Positions 46,581 to 59,239 of a stretch of 64,000 bases of DNA are shown here, piece by piece. Every line of letters begins with the position of its first letter. The first letter of the stretch is position 1. The notes below the pieces were generated by a model, which saw only the letters and a list, made by a program, of their open reading frames with translations, was not told the origin of the DNA and made no database searches. The stretch spans positions 3,286,001 to 3,350,000 of the forward strand of contig JAUDYN010000001.1 in NCBI GenBank assembly GCA_030407005.1, read 5' to 3'. The position numbers were made by a program, and so were the translations under genes. Source of the DNA: Desarmillaria ectypa. Its lineage: Eukaryota; Basidiomycota; Agaricomycetes; Agaricales; Physalacriaceae.

Positions 46581-48829
46581 GTTGGACCGGAGAAAGTGAA
46601 CGTGAGATCCTCGTGTATGCGCTTATATGTTCGTAAACCCGGTATTCATGCAACAAAATACCAATTCCAGGGGATGTCGATCCACTTTTGCAAATAGAAG
46701 AGCAATCTTGTTTGCTGTGAAACTCCAACGAGGAGACTTGAAGTGAACAAGTTTCAATCTCGTAGGTTTAACCTGTATAACTGCGCGTTTATTTTTGTAT
46801 GTAAATATAGGAAATACAAGGCCATACGAACTGAATCCAAGGTCGAATTTGGACAACTGGAGCAACTAAGAAGTCAAGAACAGAGATCGGCAGCGGCGGC
46901 AGACAGCCACAGTTCTCTTTCTGTCCACGGCTCCTAAATGCGACTCTGATCCGTGTGCAGTGCAGACCGCCCATGGGCGAATCCGACGCGTCATGACACA
47001 CGATCTCATTCATGAATATTTTCTGTGCAGAAAAAAAATCGGCGGTGTTTCGAGTGCAAGAAAAGATAATTCCGTACTACAAATGCTGGTTTCTAGTGGC
47101 GAAATCGACCTTTGGGGAAAACCGACACGAAGGCCTACAACAGAAGGAGCGGCCGTCGCGCGAACTTGTCATCAAAATTTCCATTAGCAGTAGATACCGT
47201 GATCGCTTAGTCGTCTGCTTTGTCAACATGCGGTGAAGTAGGAAATCAGTTGGCCAAGATCAGTTGACGAAGCACACCGCCTAGCCGTGACTTCGACCGA
47301 CAAGGAACGCTTGGCTTTAATGTCAGATATGCGGGACGAATGGGTATGTTATCCACCTTGAATAACGACCGTGAGCATTGTTTCCGGATTTCTTGTCTTC
47401 TTCCGCCGGGCGACTTGGCTGAGAGTCTCGAAGCCGTTTAAGATACGCAGGGGTGCGTACCTTTAAGAAACATCAGGATGAACTACTACGGGTGCTGCGT
47501 GGTTTCTCAATCAAACGTTTCAAAGGTTGATTGCACCCTTGACAATAAAGTGAGGGATTTACACGTTTTAACTTTGACTGCTATTCAATGCTGTGGACCA
47601 ATTGAGTATATATCAATCTCCGAGAACTCGGAAAATGCCTGGTCTCCAATCCAAATTTATGAGACACTGCTTGAATATCAGATGAAAATCCGGACAAGAT
47701 GGCGAAACCCCACTGTCCAAACAGAATTGTAAAGAGTTTTTCCCCAGGTAGTCTCGTCCCCATCCGTTTCAATGAGCTCTCACTCGTCACACACAGAAAT
47801 CGGACCGATCCATGTGAGCGGAGATTGAAAACAGATATCTGCACACTCCACTCACATGGTGCGGTCCGATTCTTCCATGCCGGGAAATCAACCGAAATGA
47901 ATGTACTTGCCCAAGACAAATTACGCGTCGAACGGATAAATGGAACCGTATATGACCCAGTCACATTCAAGTCTCCCAACGCGCGGAGAGCCTAGTTTTG
48001 GCTAAACTACGGGTGCCCTCACACTGAACTCGAGACGAATGGAAATTGACGTATGTACTACATTCTGAGCGGAACGACGTCGGTGAAAACGCTTGGAACA
48101 TGTTTTCGGACGCGAAAAAGATATAAAAATTCCCGAGACTGCGGGAACAACGGCCCTTGAGCCAATCTAGACGAAAATCTTCGTACAGAGCAAGCGGTGT
48201 TTGGTCATTTTTCAGGGTCCACATTCCCCGGAGATCTCTCCATCCATGAAATTTTTTTGCATCCCTGAGGCTTGGAAGTTGGAATCAGGCAGGTACGTAT
48301 TACCATGACAAGAATTAACAAGGCCTCTCTGTAGCACGTTCCAACGAAATGAGATGTATAATACATGATGGGTTGAACCCATCAGAACGTAGCAACCGAG
48401 CGCTTGCAGTGGCGTAGATACGTACTTTTAGTGGGGAAATGTCGGCTTGACAACGTGAGCGGACAAGTGCAGCTGCAGATGTGTCGAGGACTCAAGGTCC
48501 ATTGCTGGTCAAAATGATGCCTTTTAGTACCCATAGAGAATAAACAATAAGCATGTCGTTATAGAATGGAGAGGACCACAGCCGAGACTTCGTGCGCTCG
48601 TCACGGCTCAGCCAGGTCACATGCACGTGATATAAAGTGACCGTGACCGAGACAAAAGCAAAGGGCCCGATGGGGAAATGTCCTTGTTATTGTCCTTGAC
48701 GCATTGTTCGCGTGGCGGAGGACTTAACGAGTACAATGGCATCGGTAACCTCAAAAAGCTTTCTTCCTTTCTTTTTCCCTCCTTCCACGTCCCTCTTTAG
48801 TTTTTTGACGTCGCCGGCCGACTCTTGGC
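46581..48829. other. Intergenic region, transcription factor / Prm1
   Basis: About 2.2 kb between divergent genes without supported coding exons. It contains the upstream regions of both genes and an imperfect inverted repeat at 47796-47874 (listed separately). Short frames here lack motifs and splice coherence. Confidence 0.5.
47796..47874. repeat. Imperfect inverted repeat (28-bp arms)
   Basis: Left arm contains CGGACCGATCCATGTGAGCG and the right arm contains CACTCACATGGTGCGGTCCG, which is its reverse complement apart from about three mismatches; the pairing extends to roughly 28 bp. The loop of about 22 nt contains AGATATCT, itself palindromic. RNA from either strand would form a stable hairpin. 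Confidence 0.7.
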
Positions 48830-51700
48830 ATGTCCCTCGCACCTCCCCCGACGTACGACACCATCGTCACGACTTCCCTCAAGCCCTACCTTGAGCTTCC
48901 TCATCTTTATTCACTTACATGGCTGGCATATCCCATTCTTTCTCTTTTCTTTATTGCATTCCGTCTATACTCTTCCTTGGAGTCGTCGCAGGATTCTATC
49001 GCGAGCGCCAAGTCTACGTTGTTGGCTAGCTGTAAGGCTGCCGAGAAGGCTGCCACGGCGACGGCGAGCATGCCCCGCTACCTGGCTGCTGCGACGAACG
49101 AGCAGTACGCAGATGCGGTCAATGGCACCCTTCAACTCGCTCGCGCGACTTTGGTCGTAGCGCTTACCATGATGGAAGCCATCATCAATTTCATCATCGA
49201 CATTTACCAATCGACGCTCTTGTGCTTCGTGGAACTGGTTGTCCGTGGAGGATTGGCGATCCTGTCTGCTGCGGTAAAGGAGGTACGCGAGCATTTCTTA
49301 TTTACTATTGTAACACTCATTCTTCGTTTAGCTTAACGATGTGGTCAATGCTGCCGCCAGTGGTATCGAGACGGCACTGAACAATAGTATCTCTGCTGCT
49401 AATAGTGCCATAGAGACAGCTGTAAAAGCGATCAATGCCGTCAATCCCTTCGACGATGTCACCGCACCCACTATCAGCACCCCAGATCTCAGCGCATTGT
49501 CTAATGTCTCTTTACCATCGTCTTTCACCGATTCAATCGACAACTTGAATAGCTCCTTACCATCAGTTCAAGAACTCAAGCAGAAAATTGAGGCTATGTA
49601 TGTACACCCTTCTGCAACACCCACCAAAGCTAACTTTATCTCGGTAGCATTGATACTCCTTTCGAGCTCTTGAAGAAGGAGATTAATGACACTTTTGGTG
49701 GCTTAAACTTCAACTCGTCCCTTGTCACGGTGCCCCAGCAAAATACCCTCACATTTTGCAACGACATGGACACGTCCGTAGTGGATGACTTGGGTCGCGA
49801 CATAATCAAATTCACCAAGATTTCAATTATTGTTTTGATTGCCTTGGCACTACTGCTTGTTGCGCTCAATTGTCTTTTGGAGTGGTACAAGTGGCGCTGC
49901 CAGCAGCGACACTTTGAATACACCCGCGAGGCTTGGATGACTGACCCTACGATGTATCATGTCCCTGGCGCTGTAGGAACTCCGCAGGTCAGCCTCACGA
50001 ATCACAATCTGCTGATGCTCCAGGCCTCCTCATCACATCCCCTCCTCACACGCATCATCAACCAAGTCTCATCTCGTCTACGTCTCTCTCCATCACAGCA
50101 CACAAACATGACGTGGTTCTTCCACTACATTTTTCATCCCCCTGCACTGGTGTGCTTCCTCATTGGCTTCTTTGGAATTCTGAGCGTTCAGCTCCAACTC
50201 CTTGCCCTGGGCCCACTCGTCGCCAAGTATGACGCGCAGGCTGCAGCGTCCACCGCTGACTTTACGAATACCATTGCGACCTCGATCAACAACAGCATGT
50301 ACAACCAGTCGGCGGCGTACGCCAATGATGTTAATGCGCAGGTTACCGTCATGCAGTCCACCATCAATGACGGTATCTTCGGATGGGTAAATGTCACCAC
50401 TACCACTCTGAATGACACCGTCGTAGAATTTTACAACGGCGTTCAGAGCGCCGTGAATGCAGTTTTCAACGGTACGATCCTCGAGACGCCTGCCCAGGAT
50501 TTCATCGCGTGTTTGATCGGGTCCAAGGTGGACGCGATCGAAAATGTTTTGACATTCTTGAACGAGCACCTACAAGTCGACCTACCTTTGATGAACGATA
50601 GCGCTTTGGTGCTATCCCAGAGTTCTATTGACGAGGCCTCCCAGCCCATTGCTGCTGCAGCCCTTGGCAGCGGGTCTGGTGACAAAAACGATGGACTGGT
50701 CGGGAAGCTCGTTAGAGCGTACGCCGCGTCTCTGAAGAAGGAGCGAATCATGTTCGCGATCTTCCTCGCCCTGTGGGGCGTGGTGGTTTTGATGGCGATT
50801 TGCATCCTCCTATGGCACACTCACGGAAAAGGATGGGTCGAGGCAAGGCAGCGACGCAAGTGGGAGAGGGAGCAGAGAAGCGGAAACCAAGGATTCGTTG
50901 TCCCTTTCCGGATCGGCCAGCCCGTCGCGGACGAGAAGGCTCCGAACCAGAACTACAGTTCGGAGTCGGTGTCTGCACCTCCTTCACCGAGGCGCGGATT
51001 TAACTTTCCTTTCGTTCGGACCCGTTCGCGCTCGCCTTTCACGGCTCGTGACCAGCCTGCGGAGAAGAGCTGGGATAGTTTCTTTGGGGAGAAGCCCGAT
51101 GCACCCTCTCAGGAGCCCATCAGCAAACCGCAGCGCTTGATGGTGATCGGGAAGAAGGCTTGGGGTAAGGAACGATCTGTTTCTGACGAGCAGCAGGATA
51201 AGGGAACTACACCGTGGTACGGTCGCTTTGCTGGGTTACTGAGCAAGAAGCAAACCGAGGAGCCCGTCTCTGAAAGATCTTCAAGGGTTCGGCCGAACCT
51301 GCGCATTTCTGTCAGTCGCGCCGCCAACGCCACACCGTCGTTTCCTCCTATCATAGACAACCCTCGCGATACCCTCCACTCCCACTGGTCCGCCTCACCC
51401 GAACTCGCCCGACCCACTCCCTGGACCAAGATGCTCTCACCACCTTTCAAGCTGAGCCCACGCCGGCCCAACGTACCCTCCGATGTCAACTCCGTGTATG
51501 AACCAGACTCTCTCGCGCCACCCCTGCATCATGGATTCAACCACCGTCGTTCGTATTCTGACCCGTCGAGGATCCTGAATACACAGAAGGAGGACCCTTT
51601 CACAACGCCTTTTGATGATGAGCATCGTGTTACGGTCAGCTATGCTGGTGATGCACGGAAGAGTATCCCGACGAATCCGCTTGCCTCTGTTGCTATCTAG
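48830..51700 (+). CDS. PRM1: Plasma membrane fusion protein Prm1
   Basis: Prm1 promotes plasma-membrane merger during fungal cell fusion and mating. Three exons (48830-49282, 49332-49597, 49648-51700) join to 923 residues. The N-terminal [20 protein letters not shown] is typical of the family, and the spacing of hydrophobic segments (near 27-45, 110-140, 300, 410, 640-660) fits its multi-pass layout. Between them are long extracellular loops rich in N-glycosylation sequons (NNS, NSS, NVT, NDT, NGT) and a cysteine in [10 protein letters not shown]. The C-terminal 250 residues are cytoplasmic, charged and Ser/Pro-rich. The first ATG of the frame is used; a longer out-of-frame ORF starts upstream but encodes nothing recognisable. 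Confidence 0.9.
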
Positions 51701-52030
51701 ACTACGTGCATATGACTGATTCAGTTGCGCGAGCGCATTGAATCTGCAATGACCGTCACGTTACGAGGACAAGGACAATGGCAATGCTATATAAGTATAT
51801 CTAATACCCAGTGCCCGCACTTAATTAGGGTCCGCATTACGCTGTATTTCTAGGTATTGAGCTGGACTTTGCATACGTATTCACGCACTCATCAATGTAG
51901 CATCTTCCTCGATTATAATATAATAACCTTCTCTTATTTTCCTTCAAGCCATAGTGCATAAACCGTTGGCTGTTTTCGTAGTGCGTTCGAGCTCCCCTGA
52001 TCTTGTGTCCATTGAGGTGAGTCACTTAAT
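51701..52030. other. Spacer downstream of Prm1
   Basis: 330 bp, presumably the Prm1 3' UTR. No gene supported. Confidence 0.4.
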
Positions 52031-52033
52031 TTT

Positions 52034-52520
52034 ATGCCTCTTCTCGTTGAGGTAAGTATTTCTCCATATACGTCTCAAAGTGCTGCATACACATCTTCTC
52101 AGGTCCATGGAGCAGCCAATAGCTCCGTACGGTTGACTGGTCTTCCGACGCCCGGATCCATTGAAATATCGTTAACGAAAATACTCTACTGGTCCCTCTC
52201 ACCGCTTCCCATAACGATCCCAATTCCTGCCGTCGCGTCTACTCGCTCATTGTTGGAACATGCGTCCATCAGTAACGGTGAATTCGAAGCTGGGACAGGG
52301 AAATAGCTTTCCTTTAAAAGTCTGGTGGTGGCAACACGCCGGGAAATATGCACCGCAGTAGTTTGGAAGGTGCGGTCCATCGACTGGATATACCATGAAA
52401 GAAAGCCGCGCGCCGCATTTCTGGACTTTTGTGTCCTCCTCCCAACATTTCCTCACCCAAATTACTGGGAGATGGCAATAATAATAATAATAATAATAAT
52501 CATGCAGCGCGAGCCGCCGC
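52034..52520 (-). pseudogene. Degenerate RNase H-like fragment, inverted relative to 54350-55056
   Basis: Minus-strand frames contain FPACCHHQTFKGKLFPC, TAGIGIVMGSGERDQ and MCMQHFETYMEKYLPQ. The first two match FAACCHHQTFKGKLFTC and MAGIGIVMGSRERDQ of the plus-strand copy 2 kb away; the third matches MRMQHFETDTENYRN. The pieces fall in different frames with stops between them and the 3' half is missing, so this is a dead fragment. The microsatellite at 52479-52499 sits inside it. Confidence 0.65.
52479..52499. repeat. AAT/ATA trinucleotide microsatellite
   Basis: About seven perfect ATA repeats, within the minus-strand RNase H relic. Likely length-variable. Confidence 0.85.
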
Positions 52521-54349
52521 ATTTGGCCAGCAAGTCTGCTTCCGTAATTCTTCTCGTCCGATTTTCCAAGACCCCACTTGAATCCCCATGTGCTCCAACA
52601 TCGTAATTAAGAGGTCCGGCCTCAGGAATAGTCAAGATTGCTAGGGCGCTCTCCGTGGGAATTCAACCACGAGTTATTCTATCAGCCACTTTCAGCACCG
52701 CGGACAATACTTGTTGGAGTTGCAAGCGTGCCTGTATTCGGACCCGTATTTCTCCATGGAGGTATGTGTATTTACACTTCATTTTCTTCTATTTTACCTG
52801 TCTATACAGTGTCTATCCATCGCAGTTGTACTCTAATGTCGAAGATTCTGCATACGCCTGATTTAGTCTTATTATGACACTTTTTTCTAATATACTTTTA
52901 TCGAAAATTATAAGTGTATCCTGAGGGCCCTAATATTTTGTCAGAATTATTTTATGAATGTGCTCACCTATCTCCCATAAAAAATATCTTGATAGGTCCT
53001 GTGGTTCAGAATCTTGTTAATGTAGGATATAATGACACGTGTCATACTTTCGACCTTATGAGGCTTTATAAGACCGTATGATGCCTTATATAGCATTAAA
53101 TGGCATTACTACGGGACATTATAATATATTATATTCCAAAATGAGGCACTTGCAAAATGTCCGACATTTATTGCACTCAGATGTGTCTCCCTATTTACTT
53201 TATTCTTTTATCTTGCTTACATTCACTTGTAGTTATCTTCTTAATAGATACTTACCCCGCACTCTAACAATACTTACTCACAAATAAAGACTTACCTTCC
53301 ATCGAGGAAGCCACGTCGTTATACCCTCGACTATTTACGAGACGCCTTTCAATCCTTTTTCTATCCCTGTCAGTGTCAGCCCCATCATAGAGTACACACA
53401 TTCCCTGTCACCTTTTTCTACACTGATCACCGCCTGCTCCCCCTTTCTTTCATCCCACCGATTGGGCATGACAGGCCGCAGCCGAAATCCTTCTCCTGTT
53501 TGTTCATCTTTGTTATTTTAAGCTCACAAAAACAACACAAAAAAGACAAAGTTACAGCGGCGACCGCCGCTATTGGATCTAAACCCCTTTTTTCACTCAT
53601 GGAGGAAGAGGAGGAATATTCTATTCTGATCGCTGTCCCTAAGAAGGAGAGTCCATACTACCCAATCCACTACGCTACGGTACCGAACGAACGTTGGGCC
53701 TCACTGATACAGTCACGTCCCCACAGGGCATGGCCTCTCAACACTAGCATCAACACCGTGAGTTATAGAGATATTCTACGACTAAGAAATCACACCTGTC
53801 ACAGGTTCGAGGGCAGGCAAACCCATGAGAGTGGGATCCAAATTTATGGTGGGGGTTTAAATTTTGGGGCTATCCCATCTTGTTTACCTTGTGGACATCC
53901 CCTATTTGGTATACCAAAAAATTTCTAGCCGGTACCCGCTGGACGGCCAGGCGCGGAGGCAAAATTATGGATGAGAAAGGATAAGAAAGTGAGGAGTGCA
54001 GAGAGGGCCAAGCGCATCACAACCTCATACCAACGGAGTCATTTGGCATGGGAGAAGCTGGACGTGATCGGCACCCCAGTCACCTTGCGGGACGAGACGA
54101 GACGGCCTGTACGACGTTTGCCGCGTCGCAACGGCTGATGACTAAGGCGGCTGTGTGAGCCGTTCGGCCCAACGTGGTCTCACGGCATGGCCCGGGATTA
54201 GTACTGAATCATCGGTCATAGAGCCTGATATCTCTAATAGATACATCCACTGTCTGCCATAGTCCCACACAGCATCCACAGTGATTTGAACGACGACTTC
54301 CAGGAATATTTGACCGCAGGTTCCTCTTTTGCGAACTACTCATCACGGA
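52521..54349. other. AT-rich spacer between the two RNase H relics
   Basis: 52860-53300 is markedly AT-rich with many short direct repeats of tata/atta type. A 142-codon frame at 53500-53928 contains KKESPYYPIHYATVPNERWA and HRAWPLNTSI, which may be the N-terminal exon of the RNase H-like gene family, but I cannot join it to the downstream relic. No other gene supported. Confidence 0.4.
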
Positions 54350-55056
54350 CTTTAACTTCGATGAACTGATCGCACAATGCACCTACTGCAGCGCATATTT
54401 CGCAGCGTGCTGCCACCACCAGACTTTCAAAGGGAAGCTATTTACCTGTCACAACTTCAAGCTCGTTTTTATTGACGGGCGAGTGGGTGCGATGGCAGGG
54501 ATTGGGATCGTTATGGGGAGCAGGGAGAGGGACCAGTGGAGTATTCCCATTGACGATACCTTGGATCCGGGCACAGAGAAGACCAGTCAACGTGCGGAAC
54601 TGTTGGCTACCATTCATGGACTCAAGAAGATGCGTATGCAGCACTTTGAGACGGATACGGAGAATTATCGCAACGAGGTCTTGAACGTCTGCAATTCATG
54701 CCTCTTCCATAACACGACAGGCAGATCTGGTCCGGTGACTCGTCCTCAACGGATCATCGCATGTGACTAGGAGTATGTTGTGTTGGGCATGACAAAGTGG
54801 TTGCCCAAATGGAAGGTACGTCTTTGAGGTTCCCGACCCGCAGCTAACCTAGTATCAGACGAAAGAAATGCGCACGTCCCAAGGAAAGCGACCTGTGAAT
54901 CTTGATATTTATTTGAAGTTAGATGAGGCTATCAGTTCTGTGGAGAAGCAGGGTATCGATATAGGTTTTTGGTTAATCGCTCGAGAGTTGAACAAGGCTG
55001 GCGGATTGGCGAAGACGGCTACTCGTGTTATGGCTTTTTATATTGACGGTCATTGA
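54350..55056 (+). pseudogene. RNase H-like gene with internal stop
   Basis: Reading frame from about 54360 contains ELIAQCTYCSAYFAACCHHQ, VFIDGRVG, MAGIGIVMGSRERDQWSIPI, TSQRAELLATIHGL and IIACD, then a TAG stop at 54768-54770 where relatives have Ser (ATDSEYVV), then EYVVLGMTKWLPKWK. A GT..AG intron (about 54817-54859) leads to an exon with GKRPVNLDIYLKLDEAIS and DIGFWLIARELN ending at 55056. The RNase H acids (Asp of FIDG, Glu of QRAEL, Asp before the stop) can be placed, but the stop and a missing segment after FIDG argue for a pseudogene. Such RNase H-like genes are common in Agaricomycetes and also occur in retroelements; this one has introns, so it is not a recent retrocopy. Confidence 0.7.
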
Positions 55057-55577
55057 TAAAGATCTTCATTGGTACGTATATATTTCTTTAATAGAGACTC
55101 AGCAAGCCCCTGTCATCCTCAGTAACTTTCACCTGAGCAACGACACACATACCGTCAACCGTCCATCTTTACCCTACTGACTGCCACCATTGCTCTCAGT
55201 AAGTTCTGCCCAGACAACAACGACACATGCACCGTCCGCACCAACTGTTGATCCCCAGTCAGAAGTCTGTGAACTTGCCACTGATGCGTAGAGGAATATA
55301 TATGAGCATCTACAATAAGCCTTTTCATAGCCTTTGCATCGATACCTATTGAACCTTACTGACATTCATCTGTGGGCATCCATATAATGATATATTTCCT
55401 CCGCAGAGTGACCCAGTACGGTAGCCTTTCAATGTTGGAGACGAGAGATCGTGAATTTCACCATACCGTACTGGCAGATCATGCAGCCCAGTCCGTGATA
55501 TGTGGGCAGAGGGCCGAAATTGCACCTAGGTAGTATGGCACAGGGCGGGCGTATCATCCTCTGTAATCATGTTCCAA
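55057..55577. other. Spacer between RNase H relic and HNH gene
   Basis: 521 bp between convergent units. No coding signal. It should include the 3' UTR of the HNH gene. Confidence 0.4.
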
Positions 55578-56861
55578 TCAATGTACACGTTGTGCCTGCG
55601 AGCATGATAAAAGCGCCAAAGACAAGAGGTGGTGGGATCCTCCGTCCTCTGCTAGGACCTTTGCGTCTTGTAGTTCTCGGAATAGCTGTTCCATGACCTC
55701 CCCCGCCCCCGAGAAGTGTGCAATCTTCGCACAAGCATCACGGAGTTGAAAATAACGACGGCTAGGAAGAGGAATTTGCCCGCCTGTCGTATCCGTGAGC
55801 GTCACTTGGTACGGAAGTCCATATTCAGCATTTTCGTAGGGAGGATAAGTATGAATTTCATACGTATTGCTACCATCCTATACGGATCTCGTATTCAGAA
55901 GGAAGACGAAGAAACTAATTCACTTACCTGCTCGATTGGATGAAGAGAAAGCTGGAGCCGGTCAAACAGACGATGAAACTCAGGTGATATCGTGAATGTA
56001 TTCTCTGGTCTGTGAACGTTATTTTGATTGAGCTCTTCGACAACCGAAATGCCTGCAAATCGCTCAATAACGGCAGAAGAAGAAGAAGCCCAATCCAGCT
56101 GGCAAATAAATTGAGATTAGATGGAACTATAGGCAAATGTAAGGAGAAGGTAGACAAACCTTTTTCTGTGCGGCATCTGTCAGTCCGACTATATGGTACG
56201 TCGTCGATTCGCTGAATATGTGACCCAGCTCTGTACTTGTCTTCCTTTCCCCCGCTGGTAAATCAATCGTTGTCAGGCCGTTGCGAAGGCTGTCGTCGTC
56301 CACATTCCCTGACATTATACACCGATAATTGTCTCGGACCAAAGCCTGACGAGTTTCAGCCGGGACCAGCGCTCTGGAGATTTCGCTTACTAGCTTTTTA
56401 GCATTATTTGAAGTGACAGTGGGCTGCGACAAAAGGGTGGCGATGTTGTCCGCCGTTGCTTGGAATGGTGGTTGAGCAGACATAGGCGTCGATATCGCAT
56501 CCTTCGGATGTTTAACTAGTTGCAATGAACGTCATTCTTGGACGGCATGGACAAGGACGGAGGGCATACAGATCCTAATGATGCTCATAACATACAAATA
56601 CGACAAGCCCGCAAGAAACTCGCGATTATTGTCGCAACTGGATATTTCTCGTGCCAGACAAGCATTGGAAGGAGAGTGAATAAGTGCGAAGCCCAGGACT
56701 CGCGCCGCAACTTCTGGGCTGAATTTGAACATGGCGGCTTCAGAAGATAGGTTGCCCACCCAGTTACTACTACCAAAAGCTTCGAAGTTCAGGCAAGATT
56801 CATATGCTGCATGCTCATCGGAGAGTGAGTCAAAAGGGTTTGGTGGTAGGGGCTCAGGCAT
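55578..56861 (-). CDS. HNH-nuclease-domain protein of an Agaricomycete family
   Basis: Four exons (56570-56861, 56160-56515, 55928-56098, 55578-55877) join in frame to 372 residues. The N-terminal part (SDEHAAYESCLNF, EVAARVLGFALIHS) is helical and family-specific. The HNH-like core follows: RDNYRCIMSGNVDDDS with Cys, LGHIFSEST with the histidine, then RPENTFTISPEFHRLFDRLQ with the downstream histidine. The C-terminal SRRYFQLRDACAKIAHFSGA and EDGGSHHLLSLALL blocks are typical of these proteins, which are highly copied in mushroom genomes and often lie near transposable elements. The second cysteine pair of a classical zinc-supported HNH is not visible. Function is unknown. A truncated copy with the same first intron lies at 38751-39288. 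Confidence 0.75.
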
Positions 56862-57750
56862 AGTGGGTTGTCGAGGTTTGGCTCCTAGACTGTCGGCCCA
56901 AAATAGAATTTACTTTTCGAGGTTTCATCCTTACGAAACCCGATGAAGAGCGTTCCCTGCCATCGAACAAGGTATTGGGTCCTGACCCTGAGAGTACCAG
57001 TCAACTTCGTGGTCAGTGCGTGATGTATTTTTGCTGAAAGAGTGGAGGAACGACATTAAATAAAGCAAAGTCAAGGTCTGGCAAGTGTCAATCCCAACTC
57101 CAAGTACCAGACCAGCGTTCATCGACTAGATATACCACGAAGGCGAAATAGAAAGCCGCGCAGAACTTATAACGTTGAACAGGAGCCTCCTTATCAAGGC
57201 CTCATCAAATCTCTGACGAAGATGATCTATCTCTGGTCCCCTACGGATAACGGTTCCCAAGCTACGAGAGCCCTTCCCGATGAAGAGATCAACATCATGC
57301 GGCGCCTAACATCGCCGGCCGTCTCACCAAGTTTTGGTGCTGCCTGAGACCTCATGCATCATGCTCCACTATTTCTCCTGGCAGCCAGGTAACATGTCGC
57401 ATTGATTCCCAAAGACAGTCTCGAAACAGATGAACAGTAGCCTGATTTTGGCACTAATCGGTAGTCGTGACCTTCCCGAGCGCCTACAAGACTCAATTAT
57501 AACAGTACTCTGGCGCATTCGCAGAATACGCATGCACAGCAGAGGCTAGTACATTTTAACTCGTAAAAAACGGAACCTTAAAAAGCTTTGTTTTAGCAAA
57601 GCCTTTCTCGGTCCCGAAAAGGTGTCAGTAAACGGTGTGAAATACTTTGCCCCCTATGGAACAATAGAATTTAATGTAGCTTTTTGTTTTACAGCGCTCA
57701 AAACAAGGTCGTAAAAACTGAAGCTGAAATCAAAACCTTTTAAGATTCCA
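56862..57750. other. Spacer before the repeat region
   Basis: About 890 bp of normal base composition with no supported gene. It holds the HNH gene promoter. Base use changes near 57,750. Confidence 0.45.
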
Positions 57751-59220
57751 TTTTAGGCTATCAAAAACACATCAGCCTCTGCAGTGGTCATTGCAGAGTT
57801 CATGCAGCAGTATGGCATACCAGAAGAGAAACTGAAACTGGTGAGAACTGGGAAAGAGATGTGAAACAAAGATAGGTAGAAAACAGTGAGTAGACTTGGC
57901 TATTTCACCTGTGCACCTGCTGATAAATCATAGAACAGAGAATGTGTGTGCCATTACTAAGGTTTCTTGCACAGATGTATACCTACCAATGTGAATGGGT
58001 TGTTTTTGTATCTGCATATTGCTGAGTCCTTAACCCACTGCTGATGCTCACTGCAAGACAAGTTTTCTGGTGCAGTGTAGCAGCATTCAGTTCACCCTCA
58101 TTTTTCTTTGACTAGCAAGTTCTGGATTCCTGAACATCTCATAGTGCTTATCCTCTGCAGCTATATTAGCCCACCACAGCTTCTCCCTGTATATCAGTGT
58201 CTTTCTCTCATTGTCCTGGTGCATGTACTTGATGTACAACAGGTGCAGTGCCTTATAGCACTTAGGCCATCCCTGGAGTCCTTCCTCACCAAAGTCTGCA
58301 CTACAGGATCAATCTAGGCATCTAGGCACACTCCCACACTTCCTGTCATCAGAATGGTCACATGCACAAGGGCTGTCTGGACTCCAATGCAGCAGTGTTC
58401 TCAGTATGGTTGAGACAGGCATGGTATGTGCCTTTGATGCCATAGGACATGAGATCTTTCATGATTTATATAGCTAGCAGCAGAATATATAATCCTTTGC
58501 TGATCAAGTTGAATCTACTAGTGGGAGAAAATACTTCTACAGAGGATTACCTTTGGAACACCCTGAACATCTGTGTCACTGAAGAAGAATACAATTTACT
58601 TGGTACTTAGCTTCTGCTGCTCTCAATTCCAGAAGGTGGCTTCTGAACTCTTCTGAATCAGTGCATTGTCCTGCAACAGGAAACAAAATTGGTCACAGTA
58701 ATTGGGAAAAACACAGATGAAGGAGGTCAGTAGCTATATGCTATCATTGCTTCAACTGAAACAGATATAAACATACAATTAGTGTTCTACTCTGTAAATG
58801 GACTGAACAGAGATGATACAGATCTGCCACATCATCTGATAGTGCAAGACCAGGTCTGAAACCTAGCCCATGATGGGCCAATTCAGTGTCAGTGCACACC
58901 ATAGAGCCATTCAATGATCCATGAGAATGACTATAAGAGAAGCCATGAATGTACCAACTCCACTTGAAATCAGTGCCTCTTGTATGATCAAAGCTGAGTT
59001 TGAATCTTTAATATTCAAGCATCACTCAGTCTTGCAAAATTCAATATATTTGAGCAAAACAACAATATATAAAGGCTACAGATATAGATCATTGGAGCTG
59101 GCAGAAACTATTTCAGTACTAGGTAGCCTCTTTGAGCTGGTTGTTGTGTACTACAAGGTGTTAGGACCTGATTACCATGTGATCTTGGGACCAGATGCTA
59201 ATTCCTGGGCTGTCTCATGT
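57750..59220. mobile_element. CpG-depleted repeat relic, type uncertain
   Basis: From about 57,750 CG dinucleotides almost vanish while TG and CA abound, as in the retroelement to the right. Most frames have many stops. On the minus strand near 58070-58290 a stretch reads like coding (KALHLLYIKYMHQDNERK, IYREKLWWANIAAEDKHYEM), but I do not recognise the protein. It is probably a second, older or nested mobile-element remnant. Confidence 0.4.
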
Positions 59221-59239
59221 TCAGACAATCACTCTGATT

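Noticed and set aside
47699..47995. 98-codon plus-strand ORF in the intergenic region
   Set aside because: It runs through the inverted repeat, has no motif, and equal-length frames occur on the other strand.
48712..48894. Alternative upstream ORF overlapping the start of Prm1
   Set aside because: It is in another frame, and the family-conserved N-terminus begins at the ATG at 48830.
53500..53928. 142-codon ORF with an acidic run (EEEEE)
   Set aside because: Low-complexity and isolated; possibly an exon of the RNase H-like family, but it cannot be joined to anything, so it is not called as a gene.
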